DNA from: Massilia sp. Root133
Lineage (GTDB): Bacteria > Pseudomonadota > Gammaproteobacteria > Burkholderiales > Burkholderiaceae_D
DNA length: 64,000 bases
Direction of reading: 5' to 3'
Assembly (NCBI RefSeq): GCF_001426525.1
Contig: NZ_LMEW01000032.1
Span: 63,370-127,369 of the forward strand
Part shown: positions 37,670 through 46,632 of the stretch, one piece after another
Numbering within the stretch: the stretch's first letter is position 1
Layout: every line of letters starts with the position of its first letter
The notes under the pieces: model-generated
The model's database searches: none
Told to the model about the DNA's origin: nothing
What the model saw: the letters and a program-made list of their open reading frames with translations, nothing else
Translations under genes and position numbers: made by a program

Positions 37670-38968
37670 TCAGCGCGCCGTGGCCGGCGTCCCGCTGCTT
37701 GCCGGCGCCGTCAGCAGCAACGCGACGAGGCTGATGACGGACGCCGCGCTCAAATACCAGCCTACGGTCTGCAGGCCGTAGTTGGTCGCGAGCCATGTTG
37801 CCACGTACGGCGCGAGCGAGGCGCCCAGGATGCCCGCCAGGTTGAACGTCAGCGATGCGCCCGTGTAGCGCACCTCGGGCGGGAACATTTCCGAAAGCAA
37901 GGTGCCCAGCGGGCCATAGGTCAGGCCGATCAGGCATTGGCCCAGCACGAGGAACAACGCCACGAGCGTCAGCTGGCCGGAGCCGAACAGGGGGGCGAAC
38001 AGCAGGCCGAACAGTGCGAGACCGACGGACACGAGGATCATCGCCGCGCGCCGGCCGTGGCGGTCGGCAAGCACCGCCGCGATGGGGATCGTGAGGCCGA
38101 AGAAGACAATGGCGCCCAGCTGCAGCAGCAGGAAGGTCTGGCGCGAGTAGCCCAGCGCGGACGTGCCCCAGCTCAGCGCGAACACGGTCATCAGGTAGAA
38201 CACGACGAACGTGGCCAGCGCGGCGAGCGTGCCCAGTACGAGGGCGCGCGTGTGGTTCGCGAACACGGCCGCGACAGGCAGCTTCACACGCTCGTTGCGG
38301 TCGAGCACGGCCTGGAAATCGGGCGTTTCCGTGATCTTCAGGCGCACGTACAGGCCGACCAGGACGAGCAGCGCGCTCGCCAGGAACGGGATCCGCCAGC
38401 CGTAACGCAGGAAATCGGCATCGGACAGGGTCTGCGACAGCAGCAGGAACACGCCGCTGGACAGGAAGAAGCCGATCGGTGCGCCGAGCTGCGGGAACAT
38501 GCCGTACCACGCGCGCTTGCCCGGCGGCGCGTTTTCCGTCGCCAGCAGCACGGCCCCGCCCCACTCGCCACCCAGGCCGAGGCCCTGGCCGAAGCGGCAC
38601 AGCGCGAGCAGCAGCGGCGCCGCCGTGCCGATGGTGGCATAGGTCGGCAACAGGCCGATGAAGACGGTGGACAGGCCCATGGTCAGCAGCGCGGCCACGA
38701 GCGTGGCCTTGCGTCCGACGCGGTCGCCGAAGTGGCCGAACACGGCCGAGCCGACGGGGCGCGCGAAAAAGGCGATGGCGAACGTGGCCAGCGACTGGAG
38801 CGTGGCCGCCGCGGCATCCCCGGCCGGGAAGAACAGCTTCGGGAACACGAGCACGGCGGCCGTGGCGTAGATATAAAAGTCGAAGAACTCGATGGTGGTG
38901 CCGATGAGGCTGGCGAACAGGACGGTCGCCGGGCGGTTCCGTGGGGTGTGCGTCGCGGTACCGGTCAT
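37670..38968 (-). CDS. MHS-family MFS transporter
   Basis: A 432-residue inner-membrane symporter of the metabolite:H+ symporter group. Key segments: ASLIGTTIEFFDFYIYATAAVLVFPKLFFP, FARPVGSAVFGHFGDRVGRKATLV, RFGQGLGLGGEWGGAVLLATENAP and the second signature LADRHGRRAAMI. Twelve membrane segments are likely. The substrate is unknown; family members carry citrate, proline, betaine, ketoglutarate or shikimate. The ATG overlaps the thioredoxin stop (ATGA). A second MHS protein is at 61473. Confidence 0.88.
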   Translation of the reverse strand: MTGTATHTPRNRPATVLFASLIGTTIEFFDFYIYATAAVLVFPKLFFPAGDAAAATLQSLATFAIAFFARPVGSAVFGHFGDRVGRKATLVAALLTMGLSTVFIGLLPTYATIGTAAPLLLALCRFGQGLGLGGEWGGAVLLATENAPPGKRAWYGMFPQLGAPIGFFLSSGVFLLLSQTLSDADFLRYGWRIPFLASALLVLVGLYVRLKITETPDFQAVLDRNERVKLPVAAVFANHTRALVLGTLAALATFVVFYLMTVFALSWGTSALGYSRQTFLLLQLGAIVFFGLTIPIAAVLADRHGRRAAMILVSVGLALFGLLFAPLFGSGQLTLVALFLVLGQCLIGLTYGPLGTLLSEMFPPEVRYTGASLTFNLAGILGASLAPYVATWLATNYGLQTVGWYLSAASVISLVALLLTAPASSGTPATAR

Positions 38969-39288
38969 GCGGCACCGGCCTGCGACAACGCGTCGGCGAG
39001 CTCGCTGCTCGCGACCGGGCGCACGACGCGCGCGACTTCCTGGCCATCCTTGAGTACGACGACGGTGGGCCACAGCTTCACCTTGAACGAACGGCCCAGC
39101 TTGCGTCCGGGGCCATCCTCGACCTTGATGTGCCGGACGCCGGGGTAAGGTGCGAGCGCGTCGTCGATGTGGCTGGCCGCCGCCTGGCAATAGCCGCACC
39201 AGTTCGTGCCGAAGTCGAGGGCGACCACGCCGGGCAGCGCGTCGATGGCGCTGCGCTCGGGCTGCGCCGTGTCATAGGGTTTGCTCAT
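38965..39288 (-). CDS. Thioredoxin-family protein
   Basis: A 107-residue thioredoxin-fold protein with active site WCGYC (VVALDFGTNWCGYCQAAASHID) and the cis-Pro loop KLWPTVVVLKDG. There is no signal peptide, so it is cytosolic. The active-site GY instead of GP suggests a redox potential different from classical thioredoxin. Start candidates at 39312, 39300 and 39288 exist; the last gives a compact protein. It is coupled to the MHS transporter by ATGA overlap. Confidence 0.88.
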   Translation of the reverse strand: MSKPYDTAQPERSAIDALPGVVALDFGTNWCGYCQAAASHIDDALAPYPGVRHIKVEDGPGRKLGRSFKVKLWPTVVVLKDGQEVARVVRPVASSELADALSQAGAA

Positions 39289-39443
39289 GCATGTCTCCAT
39301 GTTGTCGATCACGCTAGCCTACAACAAAACATGCCATTGGAGTGAGTCTGGGCCGCTTTTATGGCGGCCACAACGTGAAACACCGAACGGAATATGGCCG
39401 GGACCGGTGGCATCCTGCACTTGTATCGACCAAGGAGGCCATC

Positions 39444-39632
39444 ATGTCCGATAACCTGCAAAACCGCGGCCAGCAGGACCGCTCGCGCATCAACCTGCAT
39501 GAAAAATGGGAAGTCCAGTATTGGACCAAGGAGCTGGGCGTGACCGAGGAAGAGCTGGCGAAGGCCGTCGAGGAAGCCGGCAGCAGCAGCGCCGAGGCGG
39601 TTCGCCAGCACCTGCGCGGCACGCGGCACTGA
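39444..39632 (+). CDS. DUF3606 family small protein
   Basis: A 62-residue protein: MSDNLQNRGQQDRSRINLHEKWEVQYWTKELGVTEEELAKAVEEAG followed by a helical end. The DRSRINLxExxEVxYWTxxLGVT pattern is the DUF3606 signature. AAGGAGG ahead of the ATG at 39444 decides the start over the longer open frame. Probably a helical, perhaps stress-related protein; function unknown. Confidence 0.88.
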   Translation: MSDNLQNRGQQDRSRINLHEKWEVQYWTKELGVTEEELAKAVEEAGSSSAEAVRQHLRGTRH

Positions 39633-39658
39633 TCCTGTAAGCACTTTGCCCGACGCCC

Positions 39659-39688
39659 GCCCGGCCCCGCCGGCCGGGCGCTCTTCTT
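39659..39688 (+). terminator. GC-rich hairpin after DUF3606 gene
   Basis: 8-bp stem GCCCGGCC (39659-39666) with GGCCGGGC (39672-39679), loop CCGCC, followed by a T-containing run GCTCTTCTTCG. Probably a terminator, with a weak U-tract. Confidence 0.55.
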
Positions 39689-39730
39689 CGCGCGTGCTCC
39701 CGCGTAACCCGTCCTTTCGAAAGGAGCCCG

Positions 39731-40858
39731 ATGACTATCCGCGGCTATTTCTCCAATCTCGACATCAGCTGGACCAATGCGGCCGTGGCACTTGCCGCGG
39801 CCGTCGTCAGCTTCATCGCCATCCACGGCGCCGTGCGCCTGTTCCGCCGCCGTCTCGACCAGGTCGACGACGAGCGGGCCCATAAACCCATCGTCGACGT
39901 CCTGCGCCACACGCTCGCGCGCACCAGCAACCTCGCCATCCTCGCGACCTCGATCCTGATCGGCGTGTCGATGCTCGACCTGCCGCCGCCGTGGAACCAG
40001 CGCATCGGCCACCTGTGGTTCATCACGCTCGGCGCGCAACTTGCCCTGTACCTGCACCACGCGATCGCCGTGACGGCGCGGCGCTACTTCCGCGTGCACG
40101 GCAAGGGGCTGGAAAACGACCAGGTCACCGTCGCGCACACCTTGATGATCTGGGCGCTGCAATGGAGCGTGTGGACCGTGTTCCTGCTGGCGATGCTGTC
40201 CAACCTCGGCATCAACGTGACGACGTTCGTCGCGAGCCTGGGCATCGGCGGCGTGGCCATCGCGCTGGCCGTGCAGAACGTCCTCGGCGACCTGTTCGCC
40301 TCCCTGGCGATCGCGACCGACAAGCCGTTCGAAGTGGGCGACGCGATTTCGGTGCCCGAATTCTTCGGCACCATCGAGCACGTGGGGCTCAAGACGACCC
40401 GGATCCGCGCGCTGTCGGGCGAGCAGATCGTGATCGCCAACGCGGAGCTCCTGCGCAAGACGGTCCACAACTTCAAGCGCCAGAACACGCGGCGCGTGCA
40501 ATACACCCTGCGCATCAATCCCGCCACGCCGCACGAGCTGGCGGCGCAGCTGCCGGAGCGGGTGAGCGCCATCATCTCGGCCAGGGACAAGGTGAAACTC
40601 GACCACGTCAACCTGACGACGATGGACCAGAACTACCTGGAATACGACATCGTCTACAACCTGACCGACGCCAACTACGGCCTGTACCTGCAGACCCAGC
40701 AGGCCGTGCTGCTGGAGACGATGCAACTGCTGCGCGACCTGGACATCTCGACCGCGCCGCGCGCGCAGGAACTGCTGCTGCAGCAACCGGCCGCCAACGA
40801 CGCCGGCGCACGCCGTCCTGACGGTCGGACGACGCCGCAGGCCCGGCCCATGCATTGA
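39731..40858 (+). CDS. MscS-type mechanosensitive ion channel (second copy)
   Basis: A 375-residue membrane channel. The core ASLGIGGVAIALAVQNVLGDLFASLAIATDKPFEVGD and the beta domain GTIEHVGLKTTRIRALSGEQIVIANAELLRKTVHNFKRQNTRR closely match the MscS at 9118. Four hydrophobic segments precede the pore. AAGGAG lies before the ATG. The last 25 residues (AANDAGARRPDGRTTPQARPMH) look unlike a conserved end, and the SDR remnant follows in the same frame directly after the stop, so the tail may have been altered by the event that truncated the SDR gene. Confidence 0.9.
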   Translation: MTIRGYFSNLDISWTNAAVALAAAVVSFIAIHGAVRLFRRRLDQVDDERAHKPIVDVLRHTLARTSNLAILATSILIGVSMLDLPPPWNQRIGHLWFITLGAQLALYLHHAIAVTARRYFRVHGKGLENDQVTVAHTLMIWALQWSVWTVFLLAMLSNLGINVTTFVASLGIGGVAIALAVQNVLGDLFASLAIATDKPFEVGDAISVPEFFGTIEHVGLKTTRIRALSGEQIVIANAELLRKTVHNFKRQNTRRVQYTLRINPATPHELAAQLPERVSAIISARDKVKLDHVNLTTMDQNYLEYDIVYNLTDANYGLYLQTQQAVLLETMQLLRDLDISTAPRAQELLLQQPAANDAGARRPDGRTTPQARPMH

Positions 40859-40861
40859 TCG

Positions 40862-41269
40862 CCGGAACCGGACGCCGCCTTCCATGTCTGCAAGGCGGCC
40901 GTGCAGCACATGAAGCCCGGGTCGTCGATCATCAACACGACGTCGATCAACTCGGACAATCCGAAGCCGACCCTGCTGCCGTATGCGACGACGAAGGGCG
41001 CGATCGCCAACTTCACGGCCGGCCTCGCGCAGCTGCTGGCGGAACAAGGGATACGCGTGAATTCCGTCGCGCCGGGGCCGATCTGGACGCCGCTGATCCC
41101 GTCGACGATGCCGCCGGACCAGGTGGAAAGCTTCGGCCAGCAGGTGCCGATGAAGCGGCCGGGCCAGCCGGTGGAAGTGGCACCCGTGTACGTGATGCTG
41201 GCGTCCGGCGAAGCCAGCTACATTTCCGGGGCGCGCATCCCGGTCACGGGCGCCCCCCCTATCCTGTGA
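40862..41269 (+). pseudogene. 5'-truncated short-chain dehydrogenase/reductase gene
   Basis: From about 40862 the frame encodes the C-terminal half of an SDR: AAFHVCKAAVQHMKPGSSIINTTS, the catalytic YATTKG (YxxxK), then IRVNSVAPGPIWTPLIPSTMP and a normal C-terminus ending ...PVTGAPPIL. The whole N-terminal cofactor-binding half, including the TGxxxGIG motif, is absent, so no active NAD(P)-dependent enzyme can be made. Possible internal starts (GTG 40901, ATG 40910) would still lack that part. It begins in frame immediately after the MscS stop, indicating a deletion or rearrangement junction there. Its stop is shared in TGATCA with the convergent PBP gene. Confidence 0.85.
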
Positions 41270-43675
41270 TCACGCATCGTTCGGCGGCGGCAGCGTGATG
41301 CCTTCCTGCTGCAGTTCCGGCTGCGGCGGCGCCGGCGGTTCATTCTCCGGCGGCTGCGGCGTGTCGGGCGGCGGGCCGCCTTCCTGCTGCATGTCGCCGC
41401 CCTCTTCCACGTCTTCCTCGGGCGGCGGCTCCGCGTGACGCGTCACGGGTTCGGGTTTGCGCCCGCCCGGGAACAGCGCGTCGGCGCTGACCTTGCCGCT
41501 GTCGAGCGCGGACTTGAAGAAGTCGCCCACGAGCAGGATCGCGCTGTGCCCCCCCTGCCCCCAGTAATTCGACCGCATCGTCACGCGGTTGTCGTTGAAG
41601 CCGACCCACGCGCCCGCGACGAGGTTCGGGTGCATCATGATGAACCAGCCATCCGCGTTGTTCTGCGTGGTGCCCGTCTTGCCGGCCACGTCGGCCGTGA
41701 TGCCGAAGCGGTAGCGAATGCCGGTGCCCGTGCCGCGGTTGATCACGCCGCGCATCATGTCGATCAGGGTGATGGCCGACTCCTGCGACAGCACCCGCTG
41801 CGGCGTCTGCGACGCGAAATCGGCGATCACCTGGCCGTTGCGGTCCGTGATGCGGCGCACGAACACCGGCTTGCGGTACTCGCCCTGCGCGGCGATCGTC
41901 GAATACGCGTTGACCATCTCCAGCAGGGTGACCGGGCTGGAGCCCAGCGCGATCGACGGCACGGGCGCCAGCTTGCTCGTGCGGACGCCCAGGTCCTGCG
42001 CCAGCTTGACGACGGGCGCCACGCCGATGTCGCGCACGACCTGCGCCGTGATCGTGTTCTTCGAATAGACGAGGCCATCGCGCATGGTCAGCTGGCGGCC
42101 CGTCGTGCCGCTGTTGTCCGTCGGGCGCCACACGGTGCCGTCGTCGAAGCGGATCGTCGTGACGGCGTCCAGGTAGGCGTGCTCCGGCGCGATCCCCTTC
42201 TCCAGCGCGGCGGCGTAGACGATCGGCTTGAACGTGGAACCGGGCTGGCGCGCGGCCTGGGCCACGTGGTCGTATTGCTCCTTCTCGAAGTCGCGGCTGC
42301 CCACCCACGCCTTGATCTCGCCCGTCGTCGGGTCCATCGCGAGGAAGCCCGCCTCCAGGCGCGATTTCGACGCCTTCAGCTGGCGCATGAAGTTGCGGTC
42401 GGCCTTCAGCTTCTTCAGGACCGCAACCGGATTCTCGCCGCCGTCCACGGCCTTGCGGTAGTCGGACGACTCGCGGATGAACGTCTCCAGCAGTTCGCCG
42501 TGCGACTGCCAGTAGTATTCGAACGGGTTGACGCCGTCGCGCATGTCGACATAGGTCTGCGTGGACGTCGCGTTGATCGGCCAGGAATGGGCCCAGTCGA
42601 CGTCCGCGATGGCCTGCAGCGCGCCGGCCTGGCGTTCGACGGCGCGCTGCGCGGCCTGCTGCAGGTCGTAGTCGAGCGTCGTCTGCACGACGAGGCCGTC
42701 CTGCTGCAGGTCGGCGTCGTGCTTCTCGGCCCAGTCGACGAGCCAGCGCCGCACATAGGCCGTGAAATGGTCGTCCTTGCCGTTGCGCTCCGCCATGCGC
42801 GCGAAATGCAGGCGCAGCGGCCGTTTCACGAGCTGGCGGTACTTGGCCTCGTCGAACGCGCCCGCCTTCAGCATCTGCCCCAGCACGACGTTGCGGCGCG
42901 CGAGCGAACGTTCCGGGTTCGTGACGGGGTTGTAGTAGGCCGTGCCCTTCAGCATGCCGACGAGCGTGGCCGCTTCCGTCTCGTTCAGCTGGGCGGCCGT
43001 CTTGTTGAAGTACGTGTGCGCGGCCGCCTCGATGCCGTAAGTGTTGTACAGGAACGGGACGGTGTTCAGGTAGGCTTCGAGGATTTCCGTCTTGCTGTAT
43101 GTGTTCTCGATCTTGAAGGCGGTGATGAGTTCCTTCAGCTTGCGGTTGATGTTGCGCGCGCGGCCGATCTCGTCGCGGAACAGGTTGCGCGCAAGCTGCT
43201 GGGTGATCGTCGAGCCACCCTGCGCATCGCCCTTCAGGTTGGCGACGAAGGCGCCGGCGATGCGGGTGAAGTCGACGCCGTGGTGGTCGTAGAAGCGGTG
43301 GTCTTCCGTCGCGATGAGGGCATTGACGACGTTCGGCGACACGGCCGACAGCGGCACCTTCATCTGGATGCCCTGCTCGAAACTGGCCAGCTGGCGGCCG
43401 TCGGCCGAGACGACGACGGTGGGCCGCGCCACGCGGGCCTGCTTGACGTCCTCGATGCCGGGCGTGAGCGGAAACAGCAGCGCGATCCAGACGGCGAACA
43501 GCGTCGCGAGCAGCAGCGCGAGCCCGGCGGCGATGTACAGCCAGCGCAGATGCGGCGGTTTGGTCATCAGGTGCCCGTGCGCCCGCGCATAGGCTTCCCT
43601 GGCGCGGGCCCCGGCGCGGTCGATCATCCTGCGTTCGCGTCCGTTCCAGCCCTTGCCCTCGTTATGGTCTTCCAC
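41270..43675 (-). CDS. Penicillin-binding protein 1A family, bifunctional transglycosylase/transpeptidase
   Basis: An 801-residue inner-membrane enzyme for peptidoglycan synthesis. Short cytosolic N-terminus, one membrane helix at about 45-68, GT51 transglycosylase (ATEDHRFYDHHGVD with catalytic Glu near 123, GGSTITQQLARNL, KLKELITAFKIE), then the transpeptidase with Ser480 in GSTFKP, YSKNT as SxN and Lys666 in GKTGTT. The C-terminal 60 residues are proline and glutamate-rich, probably disordered. All catalytic motifs are intact. The start at 43675 precedes the first conserved part by 40 residues; an inner start is possible. Confidence 0.93.
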   Translation of the reverse strand: MEDHNEGKGWNGRERRMIDRAGARAREAYARAHGHLMTKPPHLRWLYIAAGLALLLATLFAVWIALLFPLTPGIEDVKQARVARPTVVVSADGRQLASFEQGIQMKVPLSAVSPNVVNALIATEDHRFYDHHGVDFTRIAGAFVANLKGDAQGGSTITQQLARNLFRDEIGRARNINRKLKELITAFKIENTYSKTEILEAYLNTVPFLYNTYGIEAAAHTYFNKTAAQLNETEAATLVGMLKGTAYYNPVTNPERSLARRNVVLGQMLKAGAFDEAKYRQLVKRPLRLHFARMAERNGKDDHFTAYVRRWLVDWAEKHDADLQQDGLVVQTTLDYDLQQAAQRAVERQAGALQAIADVDWAHSWPINATSTQTYVDMRDGVNPFEYYWQSHGELLETFIRESSDYRKAVDGGENPVAVLKKLKADRNFMRQLKASKSRLEAGFLAMDPTTGEIKAWVGSRDFEKEQYDHVAQAARQPGSTFKPIVYAAALEKGIAPEHAYLDAVTTIRFDDGTVWRPTDNSGTTGRQLTMRDGLVYSKNTITAQVVRDIGVAPVVKLAQDLGVRTSKLAPVPSIALGSSPVTLLEMVNAYSTIAAQGEYRKPVFVRRITDRNGQVIADFASQTPQRVLSQESAITLIDMMRGVINRGTGTGIRYRFGITADVAGKTGTTQNNADGWFIMMHPNLVAGAWVGFNDNRVTMRSNYWGQGGHSAILLVGDFFKSALDSGKVSADALFPGGRKPEPVTRHAEPPPEEDVEEGGDMQQEGGPPPDTPQPPENEPPAPPQPELQQEGITLPPPNDA

Positions 43676-43745
43676 TCTCGTTTCTTCCTGTCAGCTAGCT
43701 TGTCAATGGCGGCACAAGTATAGCCGACGGCCCGCCGACTTTCGG

Positions 43746-46580
43746 TTAGCGCACGCTCATACCGTTCGCGTCGTGCGGTATCATGTGGCGCCCCGTGCGC
43801 AGCAGCCGCTCGACCTCGGCGCCGGACGCCGCCTGTGCATACACGTGCCCCTGCACCTCGTCGCAGCCGCGCCGGCGCAGGTAGTCCAGTTGCGCTTCCG
43901 TTTCCACGCCCTCGGCGATCACGCGCATGCGCAGGCCGCGCGCGAGCTCGATGATGGCCGCGACCATCGCCGCGTCGTCCTCGCTGAACGGGATGTCGCG
44001 CACGAAGCTGCGGTCGATCTTGAGCACGTCCACGGGAAAGCGGCGCAGGTACGACAGGCTCGAATAGCCGGTGCCGAAATCGTCGATCGACAGCTGCACG
44101 CCCATCTGCTTCAGTTCGCGCATCGTGCGGATCGCGCTTTCCACGTCGCCCATCACGAGGCTTTCCGTGATCTCCACTTCGAGGCAGGCGGCGGACAGCC
44201 CCGTCTCGTCCAGCACGCGGGCGATCTCGCGCACGAGATTCGGTTCGGCGAACTGGCGCGCGGACAGGTTCACCGCGATGCGCAGGTGGCCCAGTCCGGC
44301 GTGCTGCCACGCGCGGCTCTGGCGGCACGCGGTGCGCAGCACCCAGGCGCCGATGGGCACGATCAGGCCCGTCTCCTCGGCCAGGTTGATGAAGCGGTCG
44401 GGCCGCACCATGCCCATGCTCGGATGGCGCCAGCGGATCAGCGCCTCCAACCCGACGACGGCGCCGGTCACCAGGTCGACCTGCGGCTGGTAGTACAGCT
44501 CGAATTCGTCGTGCACGAGCGCGCTGCGCAGCGCGCCTTCCAGCGCGAGACGTTCGCGGGCGCGGGCATTCATCGTCGGCATGTAGAACTGCACCATGTT
44601 GCGGCCCAGTTCCTTGGACCGGTACATGGCCACTTCCGCGTGCTGGATCAAGGTGGCGGCGTCGGTGCCGTCGGCCGGGAACGCGGCCAGGCCGGCGCTG
44701 CCCGTGAGGACGAGGTCCTGCCCATGCAGCTCGAGCGGGTGGGCGAGCGCGTGCAGCACGGCGTTGACGGTGGCCGCCGCGTCGGACTCGTTGTCGCGGC
44801 CCGGCAGCACGAGCACGAATTCGTCGCCGCCCGTGCGGGCCACGGTGTCCGTGCGCCCGACGGCCGCGCTGATGCGCTGTGCGGCGGCCTTCAGCAATTC
44901 GTCGCCGGCGTCGTGGCCCAGCGTATCGTTGACGAACTTGAAGTGGTCGAGGTCCAGCGCCGCCACCCACACCGTGGCGCGCCCGGCCGCGAGGTCGATC
45001 GCGTTGTCGATGCGGTCGTGCAGCAGCGCGCGGTTGGCGAGGCCCGTCAGCGTGTCGAAGCGGGCGCGCGCCTCCAGTTCGGCCTCGTAGCGCTTGGCCA
45101 TCGTCACGTCGTACTGCGCCATCACGAAGTGCGTCGTCACGCCGTCCTCGTTGTTGACGGGCGCGATATACACCTCGGCATACATGTCCTCGCGGCCGCG
45201 CCGCAGCAGGCGCATCGACACGTGGCCCTCGCGCCGCTCGCGGATGGCGGCGCGCAGTTCGGCCACGCCCGCCTGGTCGGGTTCGCGGTTCCCCATGTCG
45301 AGCAGGCCCCGCCCGACCACCTCGGACGCCGTCACGCCGCGCATGCGTTCGAACGCCGGGTTCACGTACTCGATGGGGTAGCCGGGCCGCGTCGCGCTCA
45401 CGAGGATGATGGCGTTCGCGCTGGCGTCGATGGCGCGCCGGTACAGCCGCAACGCGTCGAGGGCGTCGTGCAGGTCGGACGTGCGGGTTTCGACGAGCGC
45501 CTCGATGCGGCGCGTGCGCTTGACTCGGCTTTGCACGTACGCGGACGTGGCGATGCTCACGAGGCAGCCGAGGACGAGCGCGATGAGGGCGCCGGCGCTG
45601 CCCGCCATCTCGCTGGAGCGCCCGGTGACGCGCAGCTCCCACGGCATGCCGGCCACCTCGAACGTGTGGCGGTTCGTGAAGACGGCCTCGCCGAGCCACG
45701 CGTGCCAGGCGGGGCGGTTGGTGCGGTCGAGCGCATCATGGAGGTACGCGCGTTGCGGGCCGTCGAGGCCGCGGCCCGTCAGCTCGATCCGGAGGCCATT
45801 GCGCACCAACATGTTCGAGTTCGCGAGCGTCGTGCCGACCAGCGTGGCGACGTCGATTACCACGGCCGTGTCGCCCAGCGCCGCAGCGCTGCGCGCGGCC
45901 GCATTCGTGAGCGGCGCCCCGCGCCGGTACACGGGCATCATCAAGAGGAAGCCGAGATGGTCGCCGCGCTGCAGCAACGGCAGCATGAGGCTGGACGCCG
46001 GCTGGCCCGTGTCGATGGCGCGCATGAACGTGGAGCCCTGCTGGGCGAACGAAAAGGCGTCGTAGCCGAGCGTGACCTCGTTGCCCGCCACCGGCTCGAT
46101 GTAGTCGACGACGAGGTAGCGCGGGCGCGGCGCCGCGCGCACGAGCGTGACCTTGTTCCCGTTCACGCGGCGTTCGCGGATCTCGAAGCCGGGCCGGAAG
46201 CGCTGGTTCTCCGCCTCGAACGCGGCGCGCTCGTGGCTCGCCACCATGCGGTGGAACACGACGGCCTGCAGGTACGGGTGGCTGGCCAGCAGCGGCCGGG
46301 TGAAGGCGCTGAACTCGTCGCGGCTGGCGACGCCGACGGAGGCAAACAGGGCGTTGGCTGCCCGCAGCACGTCGAGCGCATCGCCGAAACTGCGCGTCAC
46401 GGTGGCGTTGCGGATTTCCGCGCGCTGCAGGAATTCGGAGCGGGCCCGTTCGCGTTCCGCGTTGACCATCCCGACGACCAGCACGGCAGTAAGACCCAGT
46501 CCCGCCAGCAGTGTCAGCACCGCGGCAGGAGTCGGGGGCCGCGCGCGGGCGCGGCCGGGGCGCACTTTCCGTGTCAGCAT
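43746..46580 (-). CDS. CHASE-PAS-GGDEF-EAL membrane c-di-GMP protein
   Basis: A 944-residue protein with a membrane helix at about 19-41, a periplasmic CHASE sensor domain (about 75-290, with FHRMVASHERAAFEAENQR and LGYDAFSFAQQGSTFMRAIDTG), a second helix near 330-350, PAS (about 380-490), GGDEF with intact ARTGGDEFVLVLPG, and EAL with LEALIRWRHP, IDDFGTGYSSLSYLRRFPVDVLKIDRSFV and AEGVETEAQ. Both enzyme domains keep their signatures, so it may make or break c-di-GMP depending on the ligand sensed outside. The inhibitory RxxD site is not obvious before GGDEF. Confidence 0.92.
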   Translation of the reverse strand: MLTRKVRPGRARARPPTPAAVLTLLAGLGLTAVLVVGMVNAERERARSEFLQRAEIRNATVTRSFGDALDVLRAANALFASVGVASRDEFSAFTRPLLASHPYLQAVVFHRMVASHERAAFEAENQRFRPGFEIRERRVNGNKVTLVRAAPRPRYLVVDYIEPVAGNEVTLGYDAFSFAQQGSTFMRAIDTGQPASSLMLPLLQRGDHLGFLLMMPVYRRGAPLTNAAARSAAALGDTAVVIDVATLVGTTLANSNMLVRNGLRIELTGRGLDGPQRAYLHDALDRTNRPAWHAWLGEAVFTNRHTFEVAGMPWELRVTGRSSEMAGSAGALIALVLGCLVSIATSAYVQSRVKRTRRIEALVETRTSDLHDALDALRLYRRAIDASANAIILVSATRPGYPIEYVNPAFERMRGVTASEVVGRGLLDMGNREPDQAGVAELRAAIRERREGHVSMRLLRRGREDMYAEVYIAPVNNEDGVTTHFVMAQYDVTMAKRYEAELEARARFDTLTGLANRALLHDRIDNAIDLAAGRATVWVAALDLDHFKFVNDTLGHDAGDELLKAAAQRISAAVGRTDTVARTGGDEFVLVLPGRDNESDAAATVNAVLHALAHPLELHGQDLVLTGSAGLAAFPADGTDAATLIQHAEVAMYRSKELGRNMVQFYMPTMNARARERLALEGALRSALVHDEFELYYQPQVDLVTGAVVGLEALIRWRHPSMGMVRPDRFINLAEETGLIVPIGAWVLRTACRQSRAWQHAGLGHLRIAVNLSARQFAEPNLVREIARVLDETGLSAACLEVEITESLVMGDVESAIRTMRELKQMGVQLSIDDFGTGYSSLSYLRRFPVDVLKIDRSFVRDIPFSEDDAAMVAAIIELARGLRMRVIAEGVETEAQLDYLRRRGCDEVQGHVYAQAASGAEVERLLRTGRHMIPHDANGMSVR

Positions 46581-46632
46581 GCCCCATCCTAGCGCATTTG
46601 GACATGCGGGCGTGGGTTATTTCCGTGCCGCT

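Noticed and set aside
43653..46592. 979-codon open frame on the plus strand opposite the CHASE-GGDEF-EAL gene
   Set aside because: The opposite strand has a complete set of domain signatures; this frame has none.
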